Of a stretch of 64,000 nucleotides of DNA, positions 36,876 through 48,153 are shown in pieces. How positions within the stretch are numbered: position 1 is the stretch's first letter; each line of letters starts with the position of its first letter. The DNA is from Sorex araneus. Lineage: Eukaryota > Chordata > Mammalia > Eulipotyphla > Soricidae. The translations under genes and the position numbers were made by a program. Location: the NCBI RefSeq assembly GCF_027595985.1, contig NC_073305.1, positions 85,988,626-86,052,625 on the forward strand. Direction: 5' to 3'. The notes below the pieces were generated by a model. That model made no database searches. It saw only the letters and a list, made by a program, of their open reading frames with translations, and had not been told where the DNA came from.

Positions 36876-37592
36876 CAGTTATTAAGATCTCCTGCCCCTG
36901 CACCAGGCTGTCTTCACCAAGGCCCCCTTGGAGGGGGAGCAGGTTGAGTTTCCCTCCCTGCCCCAAGCAGAGCCCCGGCAGCCGAAAACCTCCAGAACCC
37001 AGCCATAGCCATGCTCAAGACCACTCTCCACAGGCTCAGATGAGCCTCACTCATGAGGGAACTGACAGAGTAACCCAGGTATGTAGGACCTGGGGCTGAG
37101 ATCTCCAAGCCTACTCGGATCGGGACTGGGTCTCCTCCACCCAGATCCCCAGTTTTCCAGCAGGTTGGCAGTCACACCCACAAACTGCTCCTGGCACCAT
37201 GTAATCTCATCAACGGCCAAGATCCAGAGACTATAAAACAAGCTCCCTGAAGATAGTGATGCTGTTTTTCTTCTCAGAGAGTCCAGCAAGCTACTGAGGA
37301 TATCCTGCCCACACAGCAGAGCTTGGCAAGCTACTTGTGATGTATTCAATATGCCAAAAACAGTAACAATAATTGGCCTCATTCTCCTGACCCTGAAAGA
37401 GCCCCCGATGCGGCAGTGCTGGGAAAGACAAGTAAGAAGAGGCTGCTAAAATCTCAGACTCTTCGTGTTCCTGGAGCGAGCAGAAACCATTGGGCTACAC
37501 TAACATGGACAGGGACAAATGGAGACGTTACTAGTGCCTGCTCGAGCAAATCAATGAACAACGGGATGACAGTTATACAGTTATTAAGATCT
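36876..37592 (+). mobile_element. 687-bp composite non-autonomous element with RTE-type 3' end
   Basis: A perfect 15-bp TSD, CAGTTATTAAGATCT, lies at 36876-36890 and 37578-37592. Inside: 36891-37270 is G+C-rich sequence of unknown origin; 37276-37370 is the long-form SINE body (AGTCCAGCAAGCTACTGAGG ... TTCAATATGCCAAAAACAG) without the tRNA head; 37371-37458 is unknown; 37459-37577 matches the 3' end of the RTE LINE at 61217-61345 (GTTCCTGGAGCGAGCAGAAA, CATTGGGCTACACTA, GGAGACGTTACTAGTGCC). There is no A-tail. The TSDs show it inserted as one unit. Confidence 0.9.
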
Positions 37593-38044
37593 TAGAATTT
37601 TTTAGGAATAAGCAATATAAAAAGTTAAGGGTATATTGTGGATATGAGTTTGGCTTGTTGGTAAAGAAGAAAAGGGAAAATGAGCAAGGGAAACAAGAAA
37701 ATTAAGTTAGAGATTTGGGGATGGAGAAAATTATATAATGCTCCATAATCTGTGGTAAGAAGTGTAAATTTTAATCCCAACACAGTGAGAACATTCGTTA
37801 ATTATAAGTGGAAAGATAGTATGATCTCATTTGTATGCTTACTTCCTTTATGTTCAAGATCTGTGCCATCAGTGTTCATAGAATCCAACACACCCATCAT
37901 GAAGTATTTGCACAATGTAATTAGGACATTCAATATAAGACAATGGCTCTGTCAGTCTCCCAACATAACTAATGTCATTTACTTTCCTATTTATAAACAT
38001 CTCTTGCTCTGTGACAAGAAATAGAGTTATATTCTCTCACCCTT
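37593..38044. other. unique sequence
   Basis: Nothing recognised. Confidence 0.5.
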
Positions 38045-38420
38045 GAATCACGATTGAACTTGGCAACATTCCTAGCAAATACAATGTGGCAAAATGTTGA
38101 CCATGGAGTGCAGAAAGTAAATCATTAGACTTCTTAGTTTTCACCTGAGTCTTCTGGTGTATATCTTCTTGGAATAATCTCTAGAAATTATCAATCACAA
38201 TACAATATGAAACCTAAGCTACAAAAATGGGTGATCCATGGGGCCCTTCAAAACGATAACTTCAGCCAAGTTCTCAGCTGAAACTGACATCACCGACATC
38301 CAAGGAGCCAGTGTGAATGTCCCTTCCAGACAAGACTTGGGATGACTTTGGTTCCAGCTGATGTCTGATGGCAGTATCAGGAAAATCCCCAAATAAGAGG
38401 TCCAGGGTAAATGCTTTCAA
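38045..38420. repeat. possible ancient interspersed repeat
   Basis: The block from GAATCACGATTGAACTTGGC to CCAGGGTAAATGC has the composition of an old non-autonomous repeat (a mammalian LTR or DNA element) but I cannot place it in a family. Confidence 0.3.
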
Positions 38421-40489
38421 TGGACACAACCTTAGGTGACAACAAATAACTAAATCTTGGAGTATGAGAGGGAGTTTATAATATATAACCTCTTCGAAAA
38501 AAAAAAATAAATCCAGGTACCACTAGTCTCTCACTCTATGTTTAGTTTTGATTTTTAAAATTTTATTTCCCCCTAAATTATAAAGGTCATCCCCTCCCCC
38601 TCGGAACTGAAACAGGTGCATATCCTTCAGGTACACTTGGCTTGACTCCTAGAGTAAGTCAGCCGTATGGTTCTGAATGTTCCAAAGCTGAGCTCAATGA
38701 ACTTTCACAAGAACCATGAAGCCTGCCTGATCAAGCATTCTCTTCCAAGGTTCCTTCTGTCAGTGACCTCTGTTCATTTTTACAGTTTGATGCATCTTTA
38801 TTTCAAAATATTTTTGTCATGGATCATCAAGTAACTTGGGTTTATCTCATTTGTAGGTAGTGGGTGACTGCTGTCCTGGATCATGGTGATTCTGTAAATA
38901 CATTTGTTATGGCCAAGTAGGAGATATGACTATAAAAAACTAGAACAGTTCATTCATTAATTGATTTTTATGGAATGAAAGCCCTTCCTCCACTTGTCAG
39001 GATAGCTACATCTAATTAGATAACTTGTTATGCACTTTATTATTTCTGGGAAATGTACATTTACTAATAGTAAACTACTGCTGACATAATCTAGAAAAAA
39101 AAAGCTGTCCAAAGCAATGAGTTTATAGATAAGCACGGTTATGAATGTAGCTCTTTCTGCATCCATAGATATAAATAATTGCAGGACAATGTATAATAGA
39201 ACAAAAATAAAGTAAAACTATGAACTTCATTACACACTTTTTTAGAGAAAGGGGAAAATAAAGAGAGCGGATATCCTGTATAACCTTTATGCCCAATTCT
39301 GGTTGGTAACAAGCTAAAGCCAATCTCAGACCATGGAAAAGATTTTGACTTGAAGTTGAAATGGTTTGGTTTAAATAAACAATAAGCGCCAGAGGTCTAT
39401 TGGCTCAGCAAGTACTATGGAAATCAGTTGTAATAAATTATTCCCTAAGATCTTTCTAATTTTACACAAAGTCACTTTTCATTGTATCACTAGGATTTTT
39501 TAAGGCTCCAAATTGCTACAAATTAACTTTCTGTTTCCTGTTATAAAATGTGAACATTAAGATGGTCTGTGTCACCCATGGACACAAGGGGAAAAACCAG
39601 TTTAGTCATATGACCGCCTTTAAATGGAGCATAAATGTAGCCTTTATATATTACTAATCATAACCACAATGGGACTAATCATATTTTGATACCAAGTTAA
39701 ATTGAGTAATTATAATAGTTCTTTTTATTTCAAGACTTTGGAAAACTGGATACAACCCAGAAATTACCGAGGGGAAGTATTCTTCCGAGACCTTGGTTTT
39801 GGCAGAATCCAGTCTTTGGAAGCACTCTAGTGTTCCTCTTGCAGAATTTTGAAATCTCTTTATTTTTTTTAGTGGTCAAAAGCAGCTGAAATGAAGAAAT
39901 GCTATAAATTGAAATAGTATTGCATCATTAGATCTAAGTAGTGAAGAAGCATATTAGCAGCATTTATGATGATCAACAAAACATCTCAAGCAACATTGTG
40001 TTTTACTGGACAAATTTGTCAATTGGAAGTTGGCTCCCTATCATTGTGTTTATTCATCCATTTCATTTGGCTTCAAGATACAGGAAAACATTTTGTTTTT
40101 GAGTAACTGCTACTTTTTAATGTGATCTATTTGGGAACGAGGTGGCTAGAGGGAGGAGTAGGGAAATGGAGTTATTCTAATTACAATATAATGTTTTTAT
40201 TATTTTAGTAATTTATACAGAATGCCTTGAAGTGTCTCATATCTTTTGTTAGAAAAGTGTAGACTTCTCCTTTATATGGGCAGAGAGACTGAGTATATTC
40301 ATTAATTTCAGAAATAATTGTTTGCGTTGACTTTTATATTCTGGTTTGAGTCAATAGCATTCCCCTTTCCCACACAAATGTGCATACCTGATACTTGCTA
40401 GGAATATTTTATTAAAATCACTTGAGCTTTGTGAAGAGTGGGTGGTAGAAATAGGCACAGAAAATTAACGAACTAGCATTTTGCAAAGG
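38421..40489. other. unique AT-rich sequence
   Basis: No gene or repeat recognised. Confidence 0.5.
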
Positions 40490-40668
40490 TCTCTTCTCAA
40501 CCCTCCTATCCTCTCTCCTCCTCTCTTCTGTTCCTTTCCCTACCCTAATATTCTTTACTCTCCCCTCCCATTTCCTCTTCTTTTCTCTTCTACTCTCTAT
40601 CGCCCCTCCACTCCTCCCTCCCTTTCCTTTCTCTCCCCTCCCTTCCCCTCCCCTGCTCTTCTCTACCT
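40490..40668 (+). repeat. polypyrimidine tract, about 180 bp
   Basis: Almost exclusively C and T on the plus strand (CTCCCCTCCCTTCCCCTCCC and similar), with only about 15 purines. Confidence 0.85.
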
Positions 40669-40715
40669 TGTGAGGTACGATTTGTTCAGCCTACAATTCC
40701 TGTCCCTTTAAGAAA

Positions 40716-41490
40716 AATTATTTTAGGCACTGTGGTTTACAACAATGTTAATGGTAGGGTTTATGCATAAATTATTCCAGCACCACATCCTCTACCAGAG
40801 TGTCCACTCCTTCCCGCTCCCTGACTGACCCAGTATACTGACCATCCAACCCCTCTGTGGTAAGTTTCCTATTGAAGACCAATTCCCAGTTTTTGTTGCC
40901 TTTGGACATATTTATTTCCAATCATGTTTCTTTAAATCCCTCATGTCAAGAGATCATTCTGTATATTCTGACTAACTTTTCTTAGTATTATACTCGTCAG
41001 ATCCATTCATGTAGCAGCAAATCTCATAATTTCATCTTCTTACAGCTGGATACTATTCCATTGTACATATTCACAAAAGCAAAATATCAAACCTAAATCC
41101 ATAAATTATACTGAAGAAAGCATGGGTTGAATAATTTCATTTTATTGAATCTAGAGGTATCTTCAATGATTCAATGCCATTGGATTCACTGGAAGCAAAG
41201 ATAAACAAATGGATCCCACATCAAGGAGCTTTTGCACTTCAAAGAAAATGATAACCAGAATAAAAAGTCACACTAAAGACCTGGAAAGAATATTTTTGCA
41301 CTACTCATCTGATAAAGGCTTGAGATTCAAGATATATGAAGCACTGGTAGAACTTTCCAAGAAAAATTAAAATGACTAATCCCATCAAATACTGAGGGGA
41401 AAAATAAATAGTAACTTCCTCACAGAAAACAAACAGATGGCCAGAAGGCATATGAAAAAAAGTTTTACATCACTTATCACCAGGGAAATT
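40716..41490 (-). mobile_element. older L1 with 5' inversion (minus-strand insertion)
   Basis: 40716-41078 is the 3'UTR plus the last ORF2 codons in minus orientation (CTGGATACTATTCCATTGTA near its right end). 41085-41490 is upstream ORF2 in plus orientation, translating to DPTSRSFCTSKKMITRIKS, LERIF and SSDKGLRFKIYEALVELSKK, ending in the ITRE-like region. For a minus-strand L1 this order is that of a twin-primed 5' inversion, with about 300 bp of ORF2 missing at the junction. No clear TSD is found, so two independent fragments remain possible. Confidence 0.65.
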
Positions 41491-42084
41491 CTTGACTCTC
41501 TTTAATGACTTAAGAAAGTTCATCCTTAACTTTTCATCAGTATCTATTTAGAAGCTTACTTCCTCCATGAATCCTGCTCCGATACATTGCGGTTTCCTAC
41601 TACTCAACTGATACTGTGCCTGTATTATACCTTTAATACAATATAAGTCAAAAATTAGACACATCGGTCTCCCCCATTGCAGCCTTGCATCTCTGACCAA
41701 AAAAAAAAAAAAATTAAAGACTACAGTCTTCCCAGTGTGGAGATAATATCTTGTTTGTCGCAACAATCCACAGCACTTTGTATCTGGCATGTGTGGGAAA
41801 TAGCAATAACAGGTTAAGAAGTCAGAAGGAAGAGCTTATGCTCAAACACTACAAGTTCTGCTTAAAAAATATTGAAGTGTCTTTCCTTTCAAACCAATAA
41901 TTGGTACGGCTTTCTTATCCTTGGTGATTAATATTTGTCCTCAAAATTTTGAGGTTTGAGTGCCCTGGGAATGAGATAGGCATGACTGTTTTCTAAAAGA
42001 TAAGAATGACCCCTCCATAAAGTTGAGGTAAAAATGCTAATTCAAAAAGATATATGTGCCCCATGTTAAATGAAGCATTTAGTA
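41491..42084. other. unique sequence with a poly-A run
   Basis: An A14 run at 41700-41714 may end a very old retroposed sequence (about 41570-41716). The family is not recognised. Confidence 0.45.
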
Positions 42085-42335
42085 CAATATTAAGGTTACA
42101 GGAACAACACAATTGTCCAATGGCAGAGGAGTGGATAAAGAAATGTGTGTATATACACAGTGAAATCCTATGCATCTGTAAGAAAATATAAAATTAGGTA
42201 TTTTGCTGAAACTTGGATGAAACTGGAGGGTATCCTGTTAAATGAGATAAGTCAAAAGGACACTGGCTGGATAAAGGATATCCTTTATGGATAAAGGCTG
42301 ATCTCACTCATCTGTTATATAGATAGAGGCAGAAC
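42085..42335 (+). mobile_element. older L1 3'-end fragment
   Basis: AGTGGATAAAGAAATGTGTG, CAGTGAAATCCTATGCATC and CTGAAACTTGGATGAAACTG are diverged ORF2 C-terminal sequence of an old L1. Confidence 0.75.
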
Positions 42336-42350
42336 AATAATAACTAACTA

Positions 42351-43576
42351 TTGTGCAGTTGTGCCGTAGTTTCTTTAGCCATTTGTCTGTTCTTGGGCAC
42401 TCAGTTTTTTTCTAGATTCTGGCTGTGGTGAATAATGCTGCATTGAACATAGGAGTACATATGGTGTTTCTTCTGTGTGTTTTTGGGCACCAAAGATATA
42501 TTCCTAGAAGTGGTATTGTTGACTCAAATAAGAGCTCAGTTTCTAGTTTTTTTGGGAAACATCCATACTGTTTTCCAAAAACGCTGGACTAGTTGGCATT
42601 CCCACCAACAATGAAGGAGAGTTCCTTTATCCCGAATTCCATGCCAATACTGGTTGCTTTTGTTCTTTTGGATGTGTGTCAATCTCTGTGGTGTGAAATA
42701 CAATGGGATACTATGCAACTGTTAGGAAAAATGAAGTCATGAAATTTGCCTATAAATGGATGGACACATGGAGAGTAACATACTGAGTGAAATGAGTCAG
42801 AAGGAGAGGAACAGATATAGAATAACTGCATTCATTTGTGGTATATAAAAGACTAATATCCATGGCCAGGAAAAACAGGGGTTAGGAGGACTGTTTAATG
42901 GTTGGAACTAACCACAAGTATTTGTGGGGCTGAGAGTAGATAAAATAAAGAAGAGACCAGTTTGACAATAACAGCTGGAAATGATCATGCTGGGCAAGAA
43001 CTGAGTGATAGAAGTAGGTAAAGGGATATTCTTGATAAGCTTTCAGTATCAATATTGCAAAGTGCAATGCCTAAAAAGAGAGAGAGAAAGAAAGAGACAG
43101 AAGAAGGAAGAGGAGGAGGGAAAAGAAGAAGAAGAAGAAGAAGAAGAAGAAGAAGAAGAAGAAGAAGAAGAAGAAGAAGAAGAAGAAGAAGAAGAAGAAG
43201 AAGAAGAAGAAGAAGAAGAAGAAGAAGAAGAAGGAGAAGAAGAAGAAGAAGGAGGAGGAGAAGGAGAAGGAGGAGGAGGAGGAGGAGGAGGAGGAGGAGG
43301 AGGAGAAGGAGAAGGAGAAGGAGAAGGAGAAGGAGAAGGAGAAGGAGAAGGAGGAGAAGGAGAAGGAGAAGGAGAAGGAGAAGGAGAAGGAGAAGAAGAA
43401 GGAGAAGGAGAAGACCTGCCATAGAAGCAGACAGGGGATGGAACCTGCAGACACTGGTGCTGGGAAATGTACACTGGTGGAGAAATGGGTGTTGGAATGC
43501 TACATGACTGAAATCCGATCATAAACAGATTTGTAAGGGTCTATCTCACATTGAATCAATAAAATAAAGATTTAAA
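42351..43576 (+). mobile_element. L1 with 5' inversion carrying a GA-rich microsatellite
   Basis: 42351-42699 is ORF2 in minus orientation ([32 protein letters not shown]). 42700-43576 is the downstream ORF2 end and 3'UTR in plus orientation. The inverted part ends at ...TGCACAA and the direct part begins ACAATGGGATACTATG, i.e. adjacent codons (LWYIYT / MEYY) of the same ORF with 3-4 bases of overlap. The 3' end is TTGAATCAATAAAATAAAG. The TSD is not clear, partly because another L1 inserted into the tail. Confidence 0.9.
43078..43412 (+). repeat. 335-bp homopurine (AAG)n/(AGG)n/(GGAGAA)n tract
   Basis: Only A and G on the plus strand, apart from a single C near 43098. Order: GA-rich entry, about 35 AAG units (43124-43231), a GGA block (43268-43304), then GGAGAA hexamers. 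It lies inside the 3'UTR of the L1 at 42351-43576. It creates false open frames of 127-157 codons in five frames (poly-Arg, poly-Glu, poly-Leu, poly-Ser, poly-Phe). Confidence 0.98.
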
Positions 43577-44253
43577 AAGAAAGAATAACAGATGACTGGT
43601 TAAAGAAACTTTGCTACATCTACACAATGGAATACTACACAGCTGTTAGAAATGATGAAGTCATGAAATTTGCATATAAGTGGATCAACCTGGAAATTAT
43701 GTTAAGTTAAGTGAGTCAGAAAGAGAGGGATAGACTTAGTAATTTTGCACTCATCTGCGGAATGTAAAGTAACAGAATGGGAAACTAGCACCCAGCAATA
43801 GTAGAAGTACCAGGAGGTTAACTCCATGGTTTGGAAACTGGCCTCACATGCTGGAGGAGAGGGCAGCTCAGATAGAGAAGGGAACACCAGGTAAAGGATG
43901 TTTTTGAGGACCTGCTCAGGATGGGAGATATGTGCTGAAAGTAGAATATAGAACAAACATGATGGCCACTCAATACTTTTATTTCATACCACAAAACCCA
44001 AAAGAAGAGAGAAAACAAAAGGGAATTCCCTGCCATACAGGTGTGGGGGGGGATGGGGAAGGGGATAAGGTGGGGATGGTGGGAGGGATACTGGGATTAT
44101 TGGTGGTGGAGAATGGGCACTGGTGGAGGGACAGGTACTCGATCATTGTGTGACTGAACACAAGCATGAAAGTTTATAACTCTGTAATTGTACCTTACGG
44201 TGATCCACTAATAAAAAAATAATAAAATAATAAAGTAAAATAAGAAAGAATAA
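43577..44253 (+). mobile_element. 5'-truncated L1 inserted in the tail of the preceding L1
   Basis: 43589-44241 starts at ORF2 ...CAGATGACTGGTTAAAGAAA, includes the ORF2 C-terminus and the complete 3'UTR with a G-rich tract (44043-44095), and ends ACTAATAAAAAAATAATAAA. TSD AAGAAAGAATAA lies at 43577-43588 and 44242-44253, within the A-rich end of the older L1. Confidence 0.93.
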
Positions 44254-44531
44254 TGCTTTAACTTGTATTACAAAACTCATTTTAGCAATAAGTAAGAAAC
44301 AGGGAAAGGGGAATGAAGAGATGGACTAGAAGGAACACAAGAAACACTGTGGGAGGAAGCTGGACATTTTGGTGGCTGGGGCGCTGCTGTCATTAGCACT
44401 ATTGTAACCATGGCACCTAAATATCAAAATTAACTCCCCTTAGAGCTCCAAACTGATAAATTTGATTCCATTTTTTAAATTATAGTTTCACTTTAGCCCT
44501 TTCTTATCATTTACGTTTAAAAAATAGTAAA
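44254..44531. other. unique sequence
   Basis: Nothing recognised. Confidence 0.5.
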
Positions 44532-44676
44532 CGGGCCCGAGTGATAGTGCAGCAGGTGGGGTGTTTGCCTTGCATGTGGCCAACCTGAATTTGATCCCCG
44601 GCATCCTATATGGTCCCCCAAGCACCACCAAGAGTGATTCCTGAGCATTGCTTCGTGTGACCCCTCCCCACATCCA
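44532..44676 (+). mobile_element. SOR-type SINE, short form
   Basis: Head (GAGTGATAGTGCAGCAGGTG), short body (GGTCCCCCAAGCACCACCAA) and nearly no A-tail. An imperfect flanking repeat, AAATAGTAAA / AAGTAGTAAA, is present. Confidence 0.88.
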
Positions 44677-45654
44677 AAGTAGTAAAATCTAGCAAAGAAG
44701 ATTCAAAGTCAAATATCTCACTGCAAATGGTAACTGCACAGTAAAATTAGAGGATTAATCACTTCTACAGTAGGCACAAAGATTAAAACACAAGAGGAGT
44801 AATATAAAACCACAAAATTTAAAGTGTCAATCTCTCTATCCATCTGTCTTTCAATATGTCTTTCTGTCTAAATTCTAACAATGATGTAAAATAACACATC
44901 AAAAATATATCGTGTAGGAGGATCAGAAAAAAAAATTTAAGGTTTTTAGATGTCTTCAAATTTAATAGTCCATCAACTCAAAAAAATTTCACGTAGAAAG
45001 TTATTTCTGGGCCTCTAGACAATGACCAAGCAAAACGTTTTGAATTTATTAAAAAATCAGCAAACAAAGCAAGCTAAGATAAACCCCAAGATTCTGATAA
45101 CAAAATGGCAGTTACCAGAGGGTAGAGGCAATGAATGCAGATAAAAGTGATAAAGAGGAATATTTTTATAGTGTAGGATGAAAACTCAACTTTGGGTGAT
45201 CATAACATACAATACCGAGGGGTTTGTTTTAGCCACTTTTAGTTTCGACATGCATGCCACTTCCTGCTTTCCCAGTTTTGACTTCTCAGTTCTTCCTACT
45301 AAGTCTAGAATCTTAAGTTTAGTGACTAACTTTCAGGTGAAGCCCTCAGTAATAAAGCTAACTGACATGATGTGTTTGATTTCTGTTTTCATAAGCTCAA
45401 CATAGTTTTATAAAAGAAATGCTAATACTAGACCATCTCAAGTATAAGAACTCATTTCATATTTTTTATATTTAATTATTAAATAATCATTTGAGGAATT
45501 TTCCCATTTCACAGTTGAGGGACTGAAGGCAATAAAAAATGAATAACTTGGCAAAATTCAGTTTGCAGTTGAAGGGTTAGAATTTAAATTCATATACACA
45601 ATTTCTAGTTCTACATTGTCCATTATTACATCTAAGCTAAGTTTTTTCCTTAGA
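44677..45654. other. unique sequence with a MIR-like relic
   Basis: 45500-45600 (CCCATTTCACAGTTGAGGGA ... GGCAAAATTCAG) is MIR-core-like. Otherwise nothing is recognised. Confidence 0.4.
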
Positions 45655-46513
45655 AACTAGTACCCAAGAGTAGATGACTAGATAAAGAAGCTATGGTACA
45701 TATACACAAAACAGAATGCTACATAAGATAGCACAGTGGGTAGGGTGTTTGCCTTGCATGCAGCTGACCTGGGTTCGATTCTTCTGTCCCTCTCAGAAAG
45801 CCCAGCAATCTACCAAGAGTAGCCCACCTGCACTTAGGAGCTTGGCAAGCTACCCGTGTCGTATTCAATATACCAAAAACAGTTAACAAGTCTCACAATG
45901 GAGACGTTATTGGTGCCTGCTCAAGTAAATCGATGAACAATGGGTCAACAGTGCTACAGGGCTGCTTGGGCTTAAGAGAAGAAGTCATGCAATTTGCTGA
46001 TATGTGGAGGGATCTGGAACATATCAGGATGAGTGAAATGAGTCACAGCAGTGGGACAGACACAGAATGATATCACTCATATGTGGGACATAATGAAACA
46101 TAGTAAGGGAATAACTAAAGCCTCAAGGCAATAGAAATGAAGAAAGAACTGGTACTTATGAGAAAGCTTTTTTCTAGTGTGATAGGTTAGGGAAGGTACC
46201 ATTATGTCAAAAATAAAGGGAAGTGGTCACTCTGGACCAGGATTAGAGGCTGAAAGGAGAGAAAGTGACTTGCCCAATATACTATTTGTTAGAGCACTGT
46301 AAAACACACTGCCTAAAAGGGGGGCTGGGAAGAGAAACAAAGTAAAAGAAAAGAATGTCTGTTATAGCGCAGACTGGGATCTTGGAGAGAAACTGGGAAC
46401 ATTGGTAAAGGGAGTGGGCACTGGTCAAAGGATTGGTCATGGGACACTGTATGCCTGAAAATCATGAACAACTTTGGGAGTTTGCAATTCGTGGTGGTTC
46501 AAACAATTTTTTA
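45655..46513 (+). mobile_element. older L1 3' end, split by a SINE
   Basis: 45655-45723 (GATGACTAGATAAAGAAGCT, GGTACATATACACAAAACAG) continues after the nested SINE at 45960 (GAAGTCATGCAATTTGCTGA, ATGAGTGAAATGAGTCAC), then the 3'UTR with GTGGGCACTGGTC and the end at about 46513. Confidence 0.85.
45724..45958 (+). mobile_element. SOR-type SINE, long form, nested in old L1
   Basis: The head lacks its first dozen bases. Long body and RTE-like tail are complete (GGAGACGTTATTGGTGCCTG ... CAACAGTGCTAC). Confidence 0.93.
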
Positions 46514-47520
46514 AAGAGTGAAAGCTACAAAAAGAGCTTAAGAGAATCATCCAACAAGAGTCCATTAAAAGTTACACAGTTATATATTACAGGAATTACA
46601 TAAAGACTTTTATTTCTGCATTAAACTAGAAATTAGTAAAATGCAATAAAATGAAACAGTGATTTATTTGTAGTTGATGACTGAGATAGAGATGTGAGTT
46701 AGGGATGATCTGTTCTTTCAGTCTCCAGTATCTATTTCTGGATTTCTTTGTGTCAAGGGACATTAGTTTTACATCATGTGGCATGGGGGCAGTGATGTGC
46801 CCCACGATCAAAGTGCCAGTGGTGCTTTGTGCTCAGAGGCCTCTGACTGTATCTCCTTCCTGTCAATGTTCCCAGATAGCACAGACCAGCTCAACTGTAG
46901 AATAATTGTGACTTCTGAGCTCTCAGCACTTGCCTAATTGTGAAGGCGTCTTGGTAGTTATATCAGCACTTGCAATTTTTAAACATCATTCATGCTTATA
47001 CTTTTTTGTTGGTATAAATTAGTTTTGCTACTTACCACAAGTGACTCTGCATGAAGTTTGGTCTCTTAGCAATTGTTCCTCATCTTCAAATAAAGTCTCT
47101 ATATGTTTCCCCTAAGAACATCTTTATAAGGATTCAACAACTAAATATATACCAGCTATTACAAGGAAGGTCACATATCTAGTTAAATAGTTCCAGGAAA
47201 CTAATTCATAAAATTAATTCTAGAGCTGGAACTCATCACCATCAGTTTGTCAGCAATATAATCAGTTTAGTTTAGTATTATCTCTTCCTTATCTTCTATG
47301 CCTGTTGATTGTCCCTTTACTGCTGAAATTTATGAAAATATGGTCTAAAATGATTGCTTTCCTTTATCCCTTAGCGTAATAGCCTTAGCCTCCTCTTACC
47401 AGCATATAATTACTGATTATTATATAGATTGTGAACAATGACTGTTGACTAGGTTCATAACTCACACAATCACAACCACTCTAATAATATTCAAAGGTTT
47501 AATTTAAAAAATATATGTTT
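46514..47520. other. unique sequence
   Basis: 46700-46880 looks like an old LTR-like relic (GATCAAAGTGCCAGTGG, CAGAGGCCTCTGACTGTATC) but this is too weak to call. Otherwise nothing is seen. Confidence 0.4.
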
Positions 47521-47764
47521 CGGCCCTCCCCCCACATGAGATCTGGAGCTGCCGCGCACGACACAGCCCATCTACTCCTTAAAGACTATGATCCAAGAGG
47601 TCTACTAACCCATTTTGGCACCCAGAGACTTACAAAAATGCATCTAGACTGTGAGCTGAGTGACGACTCCATGCTGCCCGGGGAAGGGGAAGGATTCTCT
47701 TTCCCAACGCTTTCTTTCTACGGGGAAGATAGCAGCGGCAGCAGTGACAGCACCCTTGTGGTGT

Positions 47765-47816
47765 CCGCCATTTTCTAGGACTCACAACCCAGAGGTACTA
47801 GCTTGTCATGACGTGG
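47765..47816 (+). promoter_or_regulatory. YY1-like and CRE-like sites in the 5' unit
   Basis: CCGCCATTTTC at 47765-47775 matches the YY1 core; TGACGTGG at 47809-47816 matches an ATF/CREB half-site. A TATA-like word, TTATATAAAT, sits at 47961-47970 in the second unit (the first unit has TTACAAAAAT). Confidence 0.5.
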
Positions 47817-48066
47817 CGCGGAAGAGATCATGGGATGCTGGTGTTATCGGCATGCCCTCGGCCCAGATGAGATGCAGAACAGCCGCGCACAACACGGCCC
47901 CTCTGCTCCTTAAAGACTATGATCCGAGACGTCTACTAACCCATTTTGGCATCCAGAGACTTATATAAATGCATCTAGACTGTAAACGGAGCTAAAACAA
48001 CAGAAATCCAAAACCGTGCGGCTGCAACAGTGGCCGCGCAAGCTCCTATAATCTTCACTCTCAGCA

Positions 48067-48153
48067 ATGGAAAACAAACTATCAAATGATGCCTTTTCAG
48101 CAGGTTTGATTGTTGGGGGAAAATTCCAAATAGTAATAGTGAGTTTCTGTTGA
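48067..48153 (+). CDS. 28-codon frame in the non-autonomous element, doubtful
   Basis: ATG at 48067 opens MENKLSNDAFSAGLIVGGKF and closes after 28 codons at TGA 48151-48153. There is no known family and it may be chance. It is recorded because it follows the promoter-like unit directly and is preceded by the acceptor-like CTTCACTCTCAG. Confidence 0.2.
   Translation: MENKLSNDAFSAGLIVGGKFQIVIVSFC

Noticed and set aside
43005..43522. Long open frames (127-157 codons) on both strands
   Set aside because: All are translations of the GA-rich microsatellite in different frames; not genes.
46700..46880. LTR (MaLR-like) relic
   Set aside because: Only a few words resemble such LTRs; too weak to annotate as an endogenous retroviral remnant.
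47515..47968. 87- and 102-codon frames in GC-rich sequence as exons
   Set aside because: They overlap the duplicated 5' unit of a retroelement; the similarity between them comes from the repeat.
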